Source of the DNA: an uncultured Clostridia bacterium
GTDB taxonomy: Bacteria; Bacillota; Clostridia; Oscillospirales; CAG-272
NCBI GenBank assembly: GCA_947586625.1
Contig: CANPXS010000009.1
Span: 1 to 35,833, forward strand
Length of the DNA stretch: 35,833 bases
Direction: 5' to 3'
Shown in pieces: positions 24,846-32,636 of this stretch (position 1 is the stretch's first letter; every line of letters begins with the position of its first letter). The notes under the pieces were generated by a model. The model was given only the letters and a program-made list of their open reading frames with translations. It was not told the DNA's origin and ran no database searches. Both the position numbers and the translations under genes were made by a program.

Positions 24846-25866
24846 ATCTTGAAACGCGGCCGCTGCCGTCGCCGCCCGCGAGCGCGAGCACCTCGTCGCG
24901 CGTGACGCGGTTGTAGTCGCCGACTATGGAATGCTTGAGGCAGCTCGCCGCGACTGCGAATTCGAGCGCCGACTGCGCGTCCATTCCCGCATGATCGGCA
25001 TAGACGAGCCCGCCCGAGAAGCTGTCGCCGCCGCCGACTCTGTCGACGATGTGTATCGAATACTTCTTCGACTTGTAAAACTCGCCGCCGCGGTACAGCA
25101 TCGCGGACCAGTCGTTGTCGTCCGCGCTCTTGCTTTCGCGCAGCGTTATCGCGACCGACGAGAACCCGAAGCGATCCGTCAGCTTTCTGCACACCTGACG
25201 GTAACCCTCGTCCGACAGCTTGCCCGTCGAGATGTCGGTGCCGTCAGCGTGTATGCCGAACACCTTGTCCGCGTCCTCCTCGTTCGCGATGCAGACGTCC
25301 ACGTACTGCATCAGCTCCGACATCACCGCGTTCGCCTCGTCCGGCTTCCACAGCTTCTTGCGGTAGTTGAGGTCGCACGAAACGATGACGCCGTGAGACT
25401 TTGCGGCGCGGCACGCATCCCTCGTTATCTCCGCACACGACTTCGAGAGCGCGGGCGTTATGCCCGTGAAGTGGAACCGCTCGGCGCCGTCGAATATTGA
25501 GTCCCAGTCGAAATCGGACGTCGACGCTTCCGCTATCGCCGAATGCGCGCGGTCGTATATCACGTTCGACGCGCGCTGCGAGCCGCCGTGCTCGACGAAA
25601 TATATTCCCATGCGCTCGCCGCCGCGCGCGATGTGCGACACGCCGACGCCGAGTCCGCGCAGCTCCGTTATCGCCGCCTCCGCGATAGGATTTTTCGGCA
25701 GACGCGTCACGAAGTCGACCTCCATGCCGTAATTCGCCGCGGATACGGCGACATTCGCCTCGCCGCCGCCGTAGACGGCGTTATATGAATGTGTCTGCGA
25801 TATGCGCAGGCGCTCCGGCGCCTCGAGGCGCAGCATCAACTCACCGAATGTTACGAGCTTTCCCAT
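24844..25866 (-). CDS. kdgK: PfkB-family sugar kinase, probably 2-keto-3-deoxygluconate kinase
   Basis: 340 residues, standard length. Start MGKLVTFGELMLRLEAPERL and substrate loop YGGGEANVAVSAANYG match KDG kinases. The ATP/anion-hole motif DRVGGGDSFSGG carries the catalytic base Asp281. It would phosphorylate 2-keto-3-deoxygluconate to KDPG, a step in uronate and pectin breakdown; the KDPG aldolase is not in the window, so the exact sugar is inferred. RBS GAGGT is ~10 nt before ATG. Single-gene unit with its own promoter and terminator. Confidence 0.85.
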   Translation of the reverse strand: MGKLVTFGELMLRLEAPERLRISQTHSYNAVYGGGEANVAVSAANYGMEVDFVTRLPKNPIAEAAITELRGLGVGVSHIARGGERMGIYFVEHGGSQRASNVIYDRAHSAIAEASTSDFDWDSIFDGAERFHFTGITPALSKSCAEITRDACRAAKSHGVIVSCDLNYRKKLWKPDEANAVMSELMQYVDVCIANEEDADKVFGIHADGTDISTGKLSDEGYRQVCRKLTDRFGFSSVAITLRESKSADDNDWSAMLYRGGEFYKSKKYSIHIVDRVGGGDSFSGGLVYADHAGMDAQSALEFAVAASCLKHSIVGDYNRVTRDEVLALAGGDGSGRVSR

Positions 25867-25913
25867 ATGACAAATACCTCATTTTTTCGCGCATGCGCGC
25901 TGTTTTCACGTAT

Positions 25914-25942
25914 ATTATACAGCGCCGCGCATCGTTTTGCAA
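25914..25942 (-). promoter_or_regulatory. Sigma-A promoter for the sugar kinase
   Basis: Minus strand: TTGCAA (25942-25937), 17-nt spacer, TATAAT (25919-25914), 48 nt before the ATG. Confidence 0.78.
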
Positions 25943-25977
25943 GTATTATCGGCGAGCAAATATGCATCTGCAAAGCG

Positions 25978-27600
25978 TCACAAAACGGCGTACGTCGTCG
26001 GCAACATCTCGCCGGCTGCGGGACGCAAAAGTACGCCGCGCTCCCAAAGCTCGCGCACAGGCTGCGACACCGTGTCGTCGAACAGCTTCATATGCGCCAT
26101 CGTCGACGCGCGCGACCGCAGGTGCGACGGCGACGCGTCCGCGATAACGCGCGCCACCTTGTCAACGCTTCCTTCTACGAGTTCGACGGCGCGCGCCGCA
26201 TATGGCTCGATGATATCGAGCACGCGACACTCCTCCTCCTTTTTCATGACCGGGAAGTTCGGGCGCAAAACCCCGCCGTCCGAAAGAATATAGCCGTGCT
26301 TTACCATGTCGGCGGCGATAAACTCGTCGTTTTTCGACGGCTGCCCGAAGTCTCCCCGCGTGATATTGAACAGCACGCCGAGATACATATTGTGCTGCAT
26401 GTGTTCCTCGTCGCCGTGGTCGTAGAAGTAGTGGTGCACGTACTCGCCGTTGCATGGGAAGTCGAAGAACTTGATTTGCGCGCCGCTGCTGCCCTCCTGC
26501 ATAATGCAGTGACCAAAGTCAAAGCCGTCGCGGCTTACAGTCTCGTCCGTTTCCTCGCCCCATACGATGTAATAATTGTTCTCATCAAGCGGGTCGCGCG
26601 AATATTCGAGCTTGTCCGGATCGTGCATCCCGTATATCATCGCCCGACGGATCAAAATCGTCGCCGTCTGCCACGCGTACGTGTTTTTGCTCATATCACA
26701 GCCGTAAAATCCGACGCCGCGTATCTTCTCCTCGCACTCGCGTATGCAAGATTCTATCACGTCCGCCGCCTTCGACGCCATATCGCCCGTCACCCTCGCG
26801 CAGGCGGCGAGGAGCGCGTCGTCGAATATCGTGAAATTCGTCGTATACCTGTTCCCGTCGCGGACGACGAGCGCGTTTTCACAAAGTCTTTTCAGCATGT
26901 CCTCCATGTACGGCAGCGACACGCCGATCTCGAGACTTATCTGCTGCTCCGTCAGCTTGTCGTTATAGCATGCGCAGAGGATATTCTGCGCGAGCATCGA
27001 CTCGCAAAGACTCGTGACGCGGTTGAAGCCGCCCCAAAAGTGTACGGACAGCCGCTTCGGGTCGTAGCTCTGTTTTCCGTAATTCCTCTCCATGTAAAAT
27101 CCCTCCAAAAGTTTCCGGCGCGATTTGAACAAAAGATACTTGACCATGCTCTCCGACACCGACAGCGCGCGCGACACCTCCGCACACGTCATGCCGCGGA
27201 TATAGTATAGGACTGCGGCGCGCCTGTACTTTTCCGACAAAAGCGACAGCTCGCGGCGCAGCCTTAGAATATTCTGCGCTCTCTCGTCGCCGTCCGCTAT
27301 CGCGTCGAACGCGCCTTCGGCGTCCGCGTCGGCGATATATTCAATATCATTGCCGTCCGCATCGACGCTCGTTCGGTATCTCTTCCGCGCGAACGCTTTT
27401 GATACGTTTTCCGCCACCGACCACATGAAGCCGTAGAACGCGCCGTCGCTTTTGATGTTAGTGCGCGAGCGGTAAAGCTCGCACACGATGTCCTGCGCCA
27501 AGTCCTCGGCGTCAAAATCGTTTCGTGTGCGCGAGCGCGAAAACGACATTATCATCTTCGCCGCGTCCACGATCTTACTGTCAAGCTCTTCCTTTTCCAT
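25978..27600 (-). CDS. Sigma-70/ECF-like sigma factor with a ~370-residue C-terminal extension
   Basis: 540 residues from ATG at 27600 (GAGG 5 nt upstream); ATG at 27624 would add 8 and also has an AAGG site. The first ~170 residues are an ECF core: region 2 (DFDAEDLAQDIVCELYRS, YGFMWSVAENVSKAFARK) and region 4 helix-turn-helix (MTCAEVSRALSVSESMVKYL). The extension then has a winged-helix-like segment (about 200-260, KLTEQQISLEIGVSLPYMED). It continues with a long region holding Cys/His/Tyr-rich stretches such as FPCNGEYVHHYFYDHGDEEH, and a second possible helix-turn-helix region near the end. ECF groups with C-terminal extensions often use them in place of an anti-sigma factor, but this extension is not one I can name. 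No anti-sigma gene adjoins. Ligand and regulon unknown. Confidence 0.85.
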   Translation of the reverse strand: MEKEELDSKIVDAAKMIMSFSRSRTRNDFDAEDLAQDIVCELYRSRTNIKSDGAFYGFMWSVAENVSKAFARKRYRTSVDADGNDIEYIADADAEGAFDAIADGDERAQNILRLRRELSLLSEKYRRAAVLYYIRGMTCAEVSRALSVSESMVKYLLFKSRRKLLEGFYMERNYGKQSYDPKRLSVHFWGGFNRVTSLCESMLAQNILCACYNDKLTEQQISLEIGVSLPYMEDMLKRLCENALVVRDGNRYTTNFTIFDDALLAACARVTGDMASKAADVIESCIRECEEKIRGVGFYGCDMSKNTYAWQTATILIRRAMIYGMHDPDKLEYSRDPLDENNYYIVWGEETDETVSRDGFDFGHCIMQEGSSGAQIKFFDFPCNGEYVHHYFYDHGDEEHMQHNMYLGVLFNITRGDFGQPSKNDEFIAADMVKHGYILSDGGVLRPNFPVMKKEEECRVLDIIEPYAARAVELVEGSVDKVARVIADASPSHLRSRASTMAHMKLFDDTVSQPVRELWERGVLLRPAAGEMLPTTYAVL

Positions 27601-27701
27601 TTTCGCCTCGATTTTGTAAAGCATCCGGATGCCTTCGCTTATATAGTGACGGCAGCAACTCGTCGGTCAACGTTTGGATGAAAATTTTTTGCGGTCAATT
27701 T

Positions 27702-27730
27702 ATTATACCATAAAAATCGTGAAAGCGTAA
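27702..27730 (-). promoter_or_regulatory. Extended -10 promoter for the long sigma factor
   Basis: Minus strand: TATAAT (27707-27702) preceded by TGG (extended -10), with a weak -35 (TTACGC) at 17-nt spacing, about 100 nt before the ATG at 27600. Confidence 0.55.
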
Positions 27731-28017
27731 CGGTACGCGCCGCAGGATCGGTTGTTTCACAGAATTTTTTGAGAAACGAACGAGCTGCCGTCCAAGTGAC
27801 GGCAACGTGCCGTCAGGCTTCGCAGCGTTAAATTTACGCACTTTGATCGTGCTTTGACGGCGCTCTCAGCGTCAAACGCAGACACGACGCTTAGACGGCG
27901 CACTCGACACGTCGCGAGGGAGTTGATATGCCGATATGTTGACGCGGTCTACGCCCCGTAGCTCTTTTGCCGCCGACTCGATAACGTCGACGCCACACGG
28001 GAGCCTCTTTCGGGTTC

Positions 28018-28055
28018 GACAAGGGGGACTTTCTTGCGAGAAAGTCCCCCTTGTC
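28018..28055. repeat. 17-bp perfect hairpin in the second element copy
   Basis: GACAAGGGGGACTTTCT (28018-28034), loop TGCG, AGAAAGTCCCCCTTGTC (28039-28055). The copy at about 20594-20617 keeps only the left arm and the loop-proximal part. Confidence 0.7.
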
Positions 28056-28179
28056 AAAAACCGGTTGAAACGTGTGAAAGACGTCACCACGTCAGGTATG
28101 CAAAGGTAGCTGCCGGTCGGTGCGTACCGCATGATGAGCCGTGTGTGAGCAGTATCTCCTCACTACGTTCGGAGCTACG

Positions 28180-28206
28180 ACACGTTTTCGCTTCGCGAAA
28201 AGTGTG
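28180..28206. repeat. Short palindrome of the TTTTCGC/GCGAAAA family
   Basis: ACACGTTTTCGC, loop TTC, GCGAAAAGTGT, pairing with one bulge. Same family as 20144-20231. It lies about 50 nt before the element promoter. Confidence 0.55.
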
Positions 28207-28254
28207 GGAGATACCAGCTATGGCATAAAAAATACATAAATTTGTGAAAAGCGC

Positions 28255-28283
28255 TTGACAAATCGCAAATTTTGTGGTATAAT
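28255..28283 (+). promoter_or_regulatory. Perfect consensus sigma-A promoter at the end of the second element, facing right
   Basis: TTGACA (28255-28260), 17-nt spacer, TATAAT (28278-28283). Same spacer apart from one base as the minus-strand promoter at 20433-20405. No rightward gene follows; the next gene is convergent. Confidence 0.8.
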
Positions 28284-28443
28284 ATAGGCAGTTAAGGGAA
28301 AAAAGTTTGGCAGTTACGAGCGCAGTGAGGAGATGCTCTTCTCACAAAAGCGGACTAAATAGTGATTATCTTAAGCTATCTCCGAGGATATTATTTGTAT
28401 TGAATAAAATTGTAATAAAAGTTCTTGAAAGGAGAGGGGTATG

Positions 28444-28481
28444 GGGAGAGGGAAACTTCTTCCAAGAAGTTTCCCTCTCCC
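28444..28481. terminator. 18-bp perfect hairpin after the histidine kinase gene
   Basis: GGGAGAGGGAAACTTCTT (28444-28461) pairs with AAGAAGTTTCCCTCTCCC (28464-28481). It would end the leftward kinase transcript and the rightward transcript from 28283, but neither strand has a T tract directly after the stem, so termination efficiency is uncertain. Confidence 0.55.
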
Positions 28482-28491
28482 TAAAAAACTT

Positions 28492-30081
28492 TTATCCCTC
28501 AATCGGCAGCTCGAACCAGAACGTGCTGCCGGCGCCGACGGTGCTCGACACGCCGAAGCGCGCGTTATGAAGGAGAAGTATTTCCTTCACTATCGACAGT
28601 CCGAGTCCGGAGCCGCCGACGCCGCGTCTGTGCGTTTTATCGACCTTGTAGTAGCGGTCCCATATGAGCGGAAGGTCTTCCTTTGCTATTCCCTCTCCCG
28701 TGTCCGTCACCGACACGCGCACGAAGCCGTCCGACAATGTCATAGCAACGCTCACGGTCTTGTCCTCGCCCGTGTAGTTGACGGCGTTGCCGATGAGATT
28801 GTATATCACCTGGAGTATGCGCGTCTTGTCCGCGTTGACGATCACGGGTTCGTCCGTCGGCTCGTACAGTATTCGATACCCGTCCGCACCGTACAGCTTG
28901 TCGACTCTCTCCACCGTCTCGGTCACTGCCTCGCCGAGGTCGAATTTCGCGAGCGTTAACTGCTGCCGTCCCGTGCCGAACCTCGACAGTTCGAGAAGGT
29001 CCGACACGAGCGTCGACAGTCTGTGCGTCTCGTCTATGACGACCTGCATGTTCTCGGGCGTGTTCTCGTCCGGTATGTCGCGCATCATCTCCGTATAGCC
29101 CTCGATGAGCGTCAGCGGCGTGCGCAGGTCGTGCGACACGTTCGCTATGAGCTCCTTTTGCATGCGGTCCGCCTTCGTGAGTTCGAGCGACGCCTGCGTA
29201 AGCGTGTCCGACAGCTCGTCTATTTCGCGGTAGCCGCCCCTGACAGCGCCGCCGTCGTATCTGCCCGATGAAAGCGCCTTCGCCTCGCGGTTGACGTCGA
29301 GTATCGGCGCCGACACGTGCCACGCGATAAATCCCGCGAGCGCCGCCGCCAAGAGGAGCGTTATTATCGTTATCCACAAAAGCTGTATTTTTAACGCCTC
29401 GACCGTCGACGACACAGGCGCCGCCGAGCAGTTGAGGAACACGACGGCGTCGCCGCCGTCGTCGGTCACGACGGCGCGCGTATACAAAACGGAGTCGGGT
29501 ATCGAGTCCGCGAACGCGTCGAGGTCGAAGCTGCGCACGTATACGCCGTCGTCGGATTCGCGCGCGCGCATATAGTACGACGTCAGCGACTCCGAGTCGA
29601 TGTTGTGCAGCATGCAGCCGTACGAGATGTGCGAGTCCGCGATGCGGTAGCCGCTGCGGTCGACGAAATAGTAGACGGAGACGCAAAGCTCGTATTTCGC
29701 CGACAGCTCGCCCACGAGCGAGGTGAGTTTTTCAGTGTCGAGCGATTCGACGACGGAGCGTCCGCCGCCGTAAACGGTGATGCTGCCGTCTTTGTTTTGG
29801 TGTGCGATAACGCCGTTTTCGCCGCCGTCCGCCGTCAGCTTTTGTACCTCGTCCCCAATCTTAAGCGACGCGTCCTCGAGGCGCGACGTCATGATGCTGC
29901 CGTAAAAGTTGTCGAGCAGGAATATCTGAAAGAGCCACACGAGCGCTATAACCACGGCGACGAACGCGAAAAGATACGCGAGTATGCGCCAGCGCACGCC
30001 GAACGAGCGGCGCTTTTTGCGAGTTTTCGGCGCGTCGGCCTCGGTCAGCGCCTGCTCACCGTCAAAATTGCCGTCTGTCAT
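28492..30081 (-). CDS. Sensor histidine kinase (PhoR-like)
   Basis: 529 residues. Membrane helices at about 32-54 and 232-254 frame an outer sensor domain of about 175 residues. HAMP linker is at about 255-305. The HisKA site is His317 (ELIANVSHDLRTPLTLIEGY). HATPase boxes follow: N box with Asn432 (YNLIGNAVNYT), G1 DTGEGI (460-465) and G2 GVGGSGLGL (487-495). It autophosphorylates on His317 and passes the phosphate to the response regulator whose gene overlaps its start by 4 nt (ATGA). Signal unknown; the sensor domain (CVSVYYFVDRSGYRIADS) is not a named fold to me. Confidence 0.96.
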   Translation of the reverse strand: MTDGNFDGEQALTEADAPKTRKKRRSFGVRWRILAYLFAFVAVVIALVWLFQIFLLDNFYGSIMTSRLEDASLKIGDEVQKLTADGGENGVIAHQNKDGSITVYGGGRSVVESLDTEKLTSLVGELSAKYELCVSVYYFVDRSGYRIADSHISYGCMLHNIDSESLTSYYMRARESDDGVYVRSFDLDAFADSIPDSVLYTRAVVTDDGGDAVVFLNCSAAPVSSTVEALKIQLLWITIITLLLAAALAGFIAWHVSAPILDVNREAKALSSGRYDGGAVRGGYREIDELSDTLTQASLELTKADRMQKELIANVSHDLRTPLTLIEGYTEMMRDIPDENTPENMQVVIDETHRLSTLVSDLLELSRFGTGRQQLTLAKFDLGEAVTETVERVDKLYGADGYRILYEPTDEPVIVNADKTRILQVIYNLIGNAVNYTGEDKTVSVAMTLSDGFVRVSVTDTGEGIAKEDLPLIWDRYYKVDKTHRRGVGGSGLGLSIVKEILLLHNARFGVSSTVGAGSTFWFELPIEG

Positions 30082-30788
30082 TTTTCGGTGTCAAAGCGGT
30101 AGCCGACGCCGCGCAGCGTTACGATATGCGACGCGTACGGACCGAGGCTGCGGCGCAGCAGCTTTATGTGGGTGTCGAGCGTTCTGTCGTCGCCGTAGAA
30201 GTCGTAGCCCCACACCTGCGTTATGAGCGTTTCGCGCTTGAGCGCTATGTTGCGGTTTTTGAGCATGTAGAAAAAGAGCTGGTACTCCTTCGGCGACATA
30301 TCGACTCTTTTGCCGTCCCTGTACACGATGCGCGCCGTCATGTCGACCCTGAGCCCGTCGAGCTCGAATATCTCGTGGTGAGCGTCGTCGCCCGCGCCCT
30401 CGGCGCCGGCTCCCGTATGCGGACGCCCGTTGACGCGCTTCATTATCGCGTCTATGCGCAGCATCAGCTCCTTCGGCGAGAACGGCTTGACGACGTAGTC
30501 GTCGATTCCGAGCTCGAACGCGTTTATCTTGTCGTATTCCTCGCCTCTTGCCGAAAGCATTATAATCGGGACGTTTGAAAATTTTCTTATCTCTCTGCAC
30601 GCCGAAAAGCCGTCGAGCTCCGGCATCATTATGTCGATTATAAGTATGTCGTAGCCGCCCTCGCGCGCCATCTCGACGGCGCGGATCCCGTCCGCAGCCT
30701 CGTCGGTCGTATGGCCCTCGAACGCCGCGTACTTGCATATCATGCGCCGTATGCGCTCCTCGTCGTCGACAACAAGTATCTTATACAT
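30078..30788 (-). CDS. OmpR/PhoB-family response regulator
   Basis: 236 residues from ATG at 30788 (MYKILVVDDEERIRRM). The frame also has ATG two codons earlier at 30794, but AAGGGGG is then almost touching it and is ideally spaced from 30788. Receiver domain: acidic pair in VVDDEE, phospho-acceptor Asp at LIIDIMMPELDG (about 52), Ser in IIMLSARG, Lys in DYVVKPFSP. The C-terminal winged helix (about 140-235) ends with LDTHIKLLRRSLGPY and TLRGVGYRF. First gene of the two-gene operon with the kinase; regulon unknown. Confidence 0.96.
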   Translation of the reverse strand: MYKILVVDDEERIRRMICKYAAFEGHTTDEAADGIRAVEMAREGGYDILIIDIMMPELDGFSACREIRKFSNVPIIMLSARGEEYDKINAFELGIDDYVVKPFSPKELMLRIDAIMKRVNGRPHTGAGAEGAGDDAHHEIFELDGLRVDMTARIVYRDGKRVDMSPKEYQLFFYMLKNRNIALKRETLITQVWGYDFYGDDRTLDTHIKLLRRSLGPYASHIVTLRGVGYRFDTEK

Positions 30789-30810
30789 TGCCATGCCCCC
30801 TTTTTATGTT

Positions 30811-30839
30811 ATTGTATCAAAAAGCCTCGCAAAATTCAA
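30811..30839 (-). promoter_or_regulatory. Sigma-A promoter of the two-component operon
   Basis: Minus strand: TTGAAT (30839-30834), 17-nt spacer, TACAAT (30816-30811), 22 nt before the ATG at 30788. Confidence 0.72.
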
Positions 30840-30842
30840 GAC

Positions 30843-30876
30843 CGGGGGGAAGCTCTCGGATAAAAGTTTCCCCCCG
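30843..30876 (-). terminator. GC-rich hairpin after the HtrA-like gene
   Basis: CGGGGGGAAGCT (30843-30854) pairs with AGTTTCCCCCCG (30865-30876), 12 bp with one wobble, 27 nt after the protease stop and just before the next promoter. No T tract follows on the minus strand. Its GGGGAA(A)CTT pattern resembles the hairpins at 28018-28055 and 28444-28481. Confidence 0.5.
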
Positions 30877-30903
30877 ATCCCCCGTCGTCGGGTCATTATT
30901 CGG

Positions 30904-32475
30904 TCATTCGTCCACTATGTTGAGCTCTGAGCCGCGTTCGAAGCATTCGAGCTCGATGTTGACGTATCTGCCGTCTCTTATGACCATGCCGCTTACCTTA
31001 TCGCCGACCTTGTGGCTCTTGAGTACGGCTCTCACGTCCGCGAAATCCGTGATCTCCACGCCGTCGAGCTGGACTATTCTGTCGCCGGGCTCGACCTGGT
31101 CGTCGTTATAGCCTTCGTCAGCCGAGTTTACATAGATGCCAAACGAATTCACGCGGTACTGCATCAGCTTCTGATAATCGTCTATGTTGAGGACCGTTAT
31201 CTTGAACGATACGCGTCCCGGGACGTAACCGAGCTCGAGCAGGTTATTCGTGACCGACGCGACGTCGTCTATCGGGATGGCAAATCCGAGCCCCTCGATG
31301 CCCGTTTCCGAATACTTAGCGTTTACGATGCCGACGAGCTCGCCCGCCATGTTGAACATGCCGCCGCCCGAGTTGCCGGGGTTGACTGCCGCGTTCGTCT
31401 GGAGAAGGTTCATCGTCTCGTCGCCGACCGTTATCTCTCGGTCGAGCGCGCTTATGATGCCGTTTGTGACGCTGCCGCCGAGCGTGCCGAGCGGGTTGCC
31501 GATTATGACTACCTCCTCGCCTACGACGAGGTTAGACGACATGCCGATCTTTGCGGGCTTGAGGCCCTCGGCGTCAATCTTGATTATAGCGATATCGGTG
31601 TCGGTGTCCTTGCCGTAGAGCGTCGCCGGGTACGTCTCGCCGTTCGTGAGGCGAACGTTTATCGTCGACGCGTTGCCGTACGTATCGCTCGTTATGACGT
31701 GGTTATTCGTGACTATATAACCGTCCTCGCTGATTATGACGCCGCTGCCCGCGCCGGACGAGTAATAGAAGCTGTCCTTTGCCGTGTACTCGGTCGTTAT
31801 CTCGACGACGGAGTCGGCGACCTCTGCGACTACGTCCGCGATCGTTCCCTTTTCAGACGTGCCGAGCGAGTTCGGCGCGACGGTGAATCCGGCGGGGCCG
31901 TTCTTGCCGTCCTGCGCAGATGTTTCGTCGGCAGAATCGACTATTTTGCCGCTCGCGTCGACTGTCTCGGTTCCGTCAGCAGGGGCGTCCTGACCCGTCA
32001 TATACGCCGCGCCGACGAATATCGTCGAGGCTACGACGAGCGCCACGAGTACGACAAGCGCGATCACGACCGGCGCCTTGCTGCGCTTCTTTTTCTTCGG
32101 CGGCTTCGGAGGCGGCGTCGGCGTGCCGTAACCGTATCCGTACTGTCCGCCGTAGTAGTAGGGGTTATACTGGTAATACGAGGACTGCGGCTGTCCCTGT
32201 TGTCCTTGTTGTCCCTGCTGCTGTCCCGCGCCGTACTGTCCGTTTCCCTGCGGGTACTGTCCGTATCCGCCCTGCGGAGGCTGTCCCTGCTGCGGCTGCT
32301 GCATCTGCGGCTGTCCATACGACTGTTGATAAGCGTTTACGTTGTCGTGCGGTGCAGACGCTTCGCGCGGCGTGTTATCGACGCTGTTTTTTTCGGCGTC
32401 GCTTACGTCGTTTTCTCTGTTTTCGTTTTTTTCTTCGTTTTCGTCGTTGTTTTCTCCGTAAATATATTCCGACAT
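30904..32475 (-). CDS. htrA: HtrA/DegP-type membrane-anchored serine protease
   Basis: 523 residues. Cytoplasmic N-terminal 130 residues are low complexity: acidic Glu/Asn (8-40), then Gln/Gly/Tyr/Pro-rich (50-125), ending in KKKKR. One membrane helix is at 134-157. The trypsin-like domain (about 210-410) has the triad His259 (IVTNNHVI), Asp294 (TDTDIAIIKI) and Ser369 (AAVNPGNSGGGMF). One PDZ domain (about 418-510) contains VEPGDRIVQLDGVEI. It degrades or refolds damaged exported proteins at the membrane surface. RBS GAGGT is 9-10 nt before ATG; TATAAT on the minus strand at about 32535-32530 may be its -10, without a clear -35. Long Gln/Tyr/Gly tails are seen in some clostridial HtrA proteins. 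Confidence 0.95.
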   Translation of the reverse strand: MSEYIYGENNDENEEKNENRENDVSDAEKNSVDNTPREASAPHDNVNAYQQSYGQPQMQQPQQGQPPQGGYGQYPQGNGQYGAGQQQGQQGQQGQPQSSYYQYNPYYYGGQYGYGYGTPTPPPKPPKKKKRSKAPVVIALVVLVALVVASTIFVGAAYMTGQDAPADGTETVDASGKIVDSADETSAQDGKNGPAGFTVAPNSLGTSEKGTIADVVAEVADSVVEITTEYTAKDSFYYSSGAGSGVIISEDGYIVTNNHVITSDTYGNASTINVRLTNGETYPATLYGKDTDTDIAIIKIDAEGLKPAKIGMSSNLVVGEEVVIIGNPLGTLGGSVTNGIISALDREITVGDETMNLLQTNAAVNPGNSGGGMFNMAGELVGIVNAKYSETGIEGLGFAIPIDDVASVTNNLLELGYVPGRVSFKITVLNIDDYQKLMQYRVNSFGIYVNSADEGYNDDQVEPGDRIVQLDGVEITDFADVRAVLKSHKVGDKVSGMVIRDGRYVNIELECFERGSELNIVDE

Positions 32476-32636
32476 GTGATTTTACCTCACTTTCGCAAAT
32501 TTGCTCTTGTTTTTACTTTGTGATTCGATTATAATTTTGTTATGTGAACGCTGTATGACGTCGGGGGAAAATCTTTTTGAATTTTTGACGCATATGTCAA
32601 CCGTCCGCCGTCACATTATAACGTGGGGTAACGCAA

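Larger units (their letters stand above)
27786..28297 (+). repeat. Second copy of the promoter-bearing intergenic element, inverted relative to the one at 20391-20860
   Basis: Collinear with the reverse complement of about 20391-20860. Matching blocks are: 27786-27925 with 20713-20860 (including an equivalent of one 52-nt arm at about 27876-27925), 28018-28055 with a hairpin in the other copy, 28072-28116 with 20534-20578 (42/45), and 28227-28297 with 20391-20461 (about 65/71, promoter included). Here the other terminal arm is missing and the sequence past 28297 diverges. The gap 27625-28491 has no credible gene; besides this it holds the promoter of the long sigma gene and the hairpin at 28444-28481. 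Confidence 0.6.

Noticed and set aside
28018..28206. Repeated hairpins considered as a CRISPR array
   Set aside because: Copies are few, unevenly spaced and differ in sequence; there are no regular spacers and no cas genes.
28307..28570. 87-residue plus-strand frame after the second element promoter
   Set aside because: Runs through an 18-bp hairpin and into the antisense of the histidine kinase; no RBS at its start.
31012..32523. 503-residue plus-strand frame
   Set aside because: Antisense to the HtrA-like protease with its clear triad; no domain and Arg/Val-rich shadow composition.
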